Source: Acidimicrobiia bacterium
Lineage (GTDB): Bacteria; Actinomycetota; Acidimicrobiia; Acidimicrobiales; Ilumatobacteraceae
DNA: 17,879 bases
Direction: 5' to 3'
Assembly (NCBI GenBank): GCA_010025655.1
Contig: RGSV01000003.1
Span: 1-17,879 of the forward strand
Made by a program: the position numbers and the translations under genes. Each line of letters begins with the position of its first letter. Position 1 is the stretch's first letter. Shown here one piece after another: positions 15,413 to 17,879 of this stretch. The notes under the pieces were generated by a model. The model saw only the letters and a program-made list of their open reading frames with translations. It did no database searches and was not told the DNA's origin.

Positions 15413-16576
15413 ATGTTGCGCTACTTGACCGCCGGAGAAAGTCACGGTCAGGCGCTCGTGGTGATTGTCGAAGGTTTGCCTTCGAACTTGCCTGTCACCG
15501 TCGCTGACCTAGCCGGTGAGTTGGCACGTCGGCGTCTCGGGTTCGGTCGGGGTCCACGACAGAAGTTTGAGCAAGACGAAATCGAGTTGATTGGCGGTAT
15601 TCGCCACGGTCGTACCCTTGGGTCGCCGGTGGCGGTGTTGATCAAGAACACCGAGTGGTTTCGATCTGATGTGTGGCATGAAGAGATGTCGCCGCATCCT
15701 GGGGCTACCAAAAAGCCGCTTACGCAGCCGCGTCCGGGTCACGCAGACCTGGCGGGTATGCAGAAATACGACTTTGTTGACGCGCGCGATGTGCTCGAGC
15801 GAGCCAGTGCGCGTGAGACCAGTGCGCGCGTCGTGGCGGGCGCGCTTGCCAAGTTGTTGCTGAAGCAGATTGGCGTCGACATCGTTTCGCATGTCACTTC
15901 GTTGGGCTCGGTGTCGAGTGATGCCGTTGCGCGCCCCACGGCTGCCGATATCGCACGCATTGATGAGTCGCCCGTGCGCTGTTTCGACAAGGCCACCGAA
16001 GACAAGATGATCGCCGAGATCGAGGCCGCAGCCAAGGATGGTGACAGCCTCGGCGGGGTCGTCGAAGTGCTGGCTTACGGTCTGCCCGTGGGGTTGGGCA
16101 GCCACGTGCACTGGGATCGCAAGATCGACGGCATGCTCGCCCAGGCGGTGATGAGCATTCAGGCGGTGAAGGGTGTTGAGATCGGCGATGGCTTTGCTGG
16201 CGCTGCGCGACGCGGCAGCGAGGCCCATGACGCCATCGCATGGGATGACGCGAGTGGTTCGTATCGTCGCGAGACGAGCAAAGCGGGCGGCACCGAAGGT
16301 GGCATGACGACAGGAGAGCTGTTGGTCGTGCGAGCAGCGATGAAGCCGCTCTCAACGCTCAACCGCCCGACGCTGAAAACCGTCGATGTGCTGACAAAGG
16401 AAGAAACCGTCAGTTTCAAGGAACGCACCGACGTGACCGCGGTGCCAGCGATGGGCGTGGTCGCGGAAACGATGATTGCTCTCGTACTTGCTGCCGAGGC
16501 ACAACGTAAGTTCGGCGGCGACTCAGTGGCCGAGTTCGTGCGCAACACCCGTGCCTTCGCCGAGTCGTTGCGATAG
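15413..16576 (+). CDS. aroC: Chorismate synthase
   Basis: This FMN-dependent enzyme converts EPSP to chorismate, the last common step of aromatic biosynthesis. The 387-residue protein has all three family signatures. The N-terminal GESHGQALVVIVEGLP (8-23) carries His11, the central RPGHADLAGMQKY (107-119) carries His110 and is followed by RDVLERASARETSARVV (125-141), and the C-terminal region holds RRGSEAHDAI and GGTEGGMTTGELL. PLSTLNRPTLKTVD is also typical. Length and the GFGRGPRQKFEQDE region fit the Gram-positive/actinobacterial type. The ATG is 12 bases after aroE, and aroK starts 6 bases after the stop. Confidence 0.98.
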   Translation: MLRYLTAGESHGQALVVIVEGLPSNLPVTVADLAGELARRRLGFGRGPRQKFEQDEIELIGGIRHGRTLGSPVAVLIKNTEWFRSDVWHEEMSPHPGATKKPLTQPRPGHADLAGMQKYDFVDARDVLERASARETSARVVAGALAKLLLKQIGVDIVSHVTSLGSVSSDAVARPTAADIARIDESPVRCFDKATEDKMIAEIEAAAKDGDSLGGVVEVLAYGLPVGLGSHVHWDRKIDGMLAQAVMSIQAVKGVEIGDGFAGAARRGSEAHDAIAWDDASGSYRRETSKAGGTEGGMTTGELLVVRAAMKPLSTLNRPTLKTVDVLTKEETVSFKERTDVTAVPAMGVVAETMIALVLAAEAQRKFGGDSVAEFVRNTRAFAESLR

Positions 16577-16582
16577 CGCCGC

Positions 16583-17089
16583 ATGCCGCGTGTGGTCGTG
16601 CTCGTGGGCATGATGGGCTCAGGAAAGACCACCGTCGGGCGCCGAGTGGCGGCCAAACTCGGCTACAAGTTCATCGACACCGACGATCTCGTCGTAGCCC
16701 GTGCGGGCAAGTCGGTGCGTGAGGTGTTCGAACATGATGGTGAAGCGATGTTTCGCGCCCACGAGGCACAAGCCCTCGCTGAAGCATTGGCGACATCGGT
16801 CGACGCCGTTGTCGCGGCTGCCGGGGGCAGCGTGTTGAGTGCCGAGAACCGAATGCTGCTGAGGAACTCTTCGGCAGTCGTGTTGTGGCTGGATGCCGAT
16901 GTGCCCTCGTTGACCGAGCGCACGGCGCGCTCACCGCACCGCCCACTGCTTGACGGTGACGCTTCGGCTCGCCTGACGCAGCTCGACACCGAACGCCGCG
17001 GTCTTTACACCGAGGTGGCTGACGAGCGCATTGACACTGCGGGCCTCTCACTAGAAGATGTGGTGCAACGAGTGGTGGCACTCGTATGA
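16583..17089 (+). CDS. aroK: Shikimate kinase
   Basis: This enzyme phosphorylates shikimate with ATP. The 168-residue NMP-kinase fold shows Walker A GMMGSGKT (9-16), the DTDD element (32-35) with shikimate-binding Asp34, MFRAHE (56-61) with Arg58, and lid residues HRPLL (119-123) with Arg120. A C-terminal Arg-rich RRGLYTEVA follows. The shikimate-binding Gly triplet that is usually GGG reads Ala80-Gly81-Gly82 here, an uncommon change that should be tolerated sterically but is worth noting. The 3' end overlaps aroB by ATGA. The aroC-aroK-aroB order is classical for actinobacteria. Confidence 0.96.
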   Translation: MPRVVVLVGMMGSGKTTVGRRVAAKLGYKFIDTDDLVVARAGKSVREVFEHDGEAMFRAHEAQALAEALATSVDAVVAAAGGSVLSAENRMLLRNSSAVVLWLDADVPSLTERTARSPHRPLLDGDASARLTQLDTERRGLYTEVADERIDTAGLSLEDVVQRVVALV

Positions 17090-17879
17090 ACACCTTGCAT
17101 CATGTGCGGGTCGACCTCGGCGTCAGGTCGTATGACGTGGTCGTTGGTCGCGGTGCGATTCGCGAACTTGCGAGCGTTATTCCCGCTGATGCCAAGCGAG
17201 TGGCGTTGGTGACTCAGGCGTCGTTGCCGATTGATGTTCGCGCCCAGCTTCCCGCTGGCGTCACGGTGAGTCGTCATCTGATTGGTGACGGTGAGCAGCA
17301 CAAGTCGCTCGCCACGATCGAGCGTCTGTGCGAAGAGTTTGCTGCCGCTGGCATCACACGCAACGACGTGGTGGTTGGGGTCGGTGGGGGAATGGTCACC
17401 GACGTGGCGGGCTTTGCCGCTGCTTCATGGCATCGCGGTATGCGGGTAGTGCACGTCTCGACCACCCTTGTCGGCATGATCGATGCGGCAATCGGCGGCA
17501 AGACGGGTGTAAATGTCGCCGCGGGTAAGAACCTCGTTGGCGCATTCTGGCAACCGACAGGTGTCGTGTGTGATACGGCGTTTCTCGACACGTTGCCCGA
17601 TCGTGAGCAACGCTGTGGTCGCGGCGAGATGGCGAAGTATCACTTTCTCACGGGCGACGATTTGTTGGCGCTTGACCTCGACGCGCGGGTGGCACGCTGC
17701 GTGCAGATCAAGGCCGACGTCGTCGGTGTCGACGAGCGCGAGTCGGGCCGTCGGGCGGTGCTCAACTACGGTCACACGCTCGGTCACGCCCTCGAGATCG
17801 CTACCGATTTTGCGTTGGCCCACGGTGAGGCGGTGGCTGTCGGCATGATGTTCGCCGCACATCTGGCTCACGCACTCGG
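17086..17879 (+). CDS. aroB: 3-Dehydroquinate synthase (3' end outside window), compact variant
   Basis: This enzyme converts DAHP to 3-dehydroquinate, the first cyclic intermediate of the shikimate pathway, using NAD and a metal ion. About 264 codons are visible from the ATG at 17086, open to the window end. Motifs are GDGEQHKSL (66-74), GGGMVTDVAGFAAA (106-119) for NAD binding, STTLVGMIDAAIGGKTGVN (about 127-145) and GKNLVGAFWQP. The metal ligands are Glu181 (GEMAKY), His230 (NYGHTLGHALE) and His246 (HGEAVAVGM). The Glu181-His230 interval is 49 residues, shorter than in common enzymes such as that of E. coli. GEMAKYHFLTG replaces the usual AEVIKYG-type sequence. The start overlaps the aroK stop by 4 bases. 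Confidence 0.95.
   Translation, partial: MNTLHHVRVDLGVRSYDVVVGRGAIRELASVIPADAKRVALVTQASLPIDVRAQLPAGVTVSRHLIGDGEQHKSLATIERLCEEFAAAGITRNDVVVGVGGGMVTDVAGFAAASWHRGMRVVHVSTTLVGMIDAAIGGKTGVNVAAGKNLVGAFWQPTGVVCDTAFLDTLPDREQRCGRGEMAKYHFLTGDDLLALDLDARVARCVQIKADVVGVDERESGRRAVLNYGHTLGHALEIATDFALAHGEAVAVGMMFAAHLAHAL

Noticed and set aside
1..17879. Search for a novel defence, mobile or biosynthetic system
   Set aside because: Every stretch is accounted for by recognisable housekeeping genes on one strand with gaps of at most 62 bases; no repeats with spacers, integrase, transposase, toxin-antitoxin pair or cluster of unknown genes is present.

Overview
The window reads as an ordinary, densely packed housekeeping segment of a high-GC actinobacterial chromosome. 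The best fit is the class Acidimicrobiia or a close relative. That placement is an inference from gene order (tgt-yajC-secD-secF-rel, then hisS-aspS-rarA-small membrane gene-alaS-ruvX-mltG-aroE-aroC-aroK-aroB), from Thr/Pro-rich extracytoplasmic linkers, and from weak or absent Shine-Dalgarno sequences. All 16 genes lie on the + strand. The largest gap is 62 bases, four junctions are 4-base start/stop overlaps, and no tRNA, rRNA, CRISPR array, insertion sequence or phage gene is visible. No convincing intrinsic terminator (GC stem plus T-run) was found.

Layout. Bases 1-539 hold the C-terminal part of tRNA-guanine transglycosylase (tgt). Bases 551-3735 hold yajC, secD and secF, the accessory membrane complex of Sec export. 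Bases 3798-6059 hold a bifunctional (p)ppGpp synthetase/hydrolase (rel). Bases 6069-9089 hold hisS and aspS. Bases 9111-10259 hold rarA, a replication-recombination AAA+ ATPase with a shortened C-terminus. Bases 10265-10489 hold a small one-helix membrane protein. Bases 10494-14538 hold alaS, ruvX (YqgF) and mltG. Bases 14558-17879 hold four shikimate-pathway genes, aroE, aroC, aroK and the start of aroB, which runs off the end.

Together the genes cover tRNA modification and charging, protein export, the stringent response, replication-fork maintenance, rRNA processing/recombination (RuvX), peptidoglycan strand release and aromatic amino-acid synthesis. They look like a few overlapping transcription units. 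Possible internal promoters of the leaderless type (TANNNT 6-9 bases before the start codon) precede rel, hisS, aroC and perhaps yajC.

I did not find a new biological system here. What deserves a second look is at the level of individual proteins: a Thr-rich insertion and an isolated cysteine pair in SecD, a similar isolated cysteine pair in MltG, an AspRS that looks non-discriminating, a RarA lacking its usual C-terminal segment, a compact AroB, altered motifs in AroK, HisRS and TGT, and the leaderless-type start regions.
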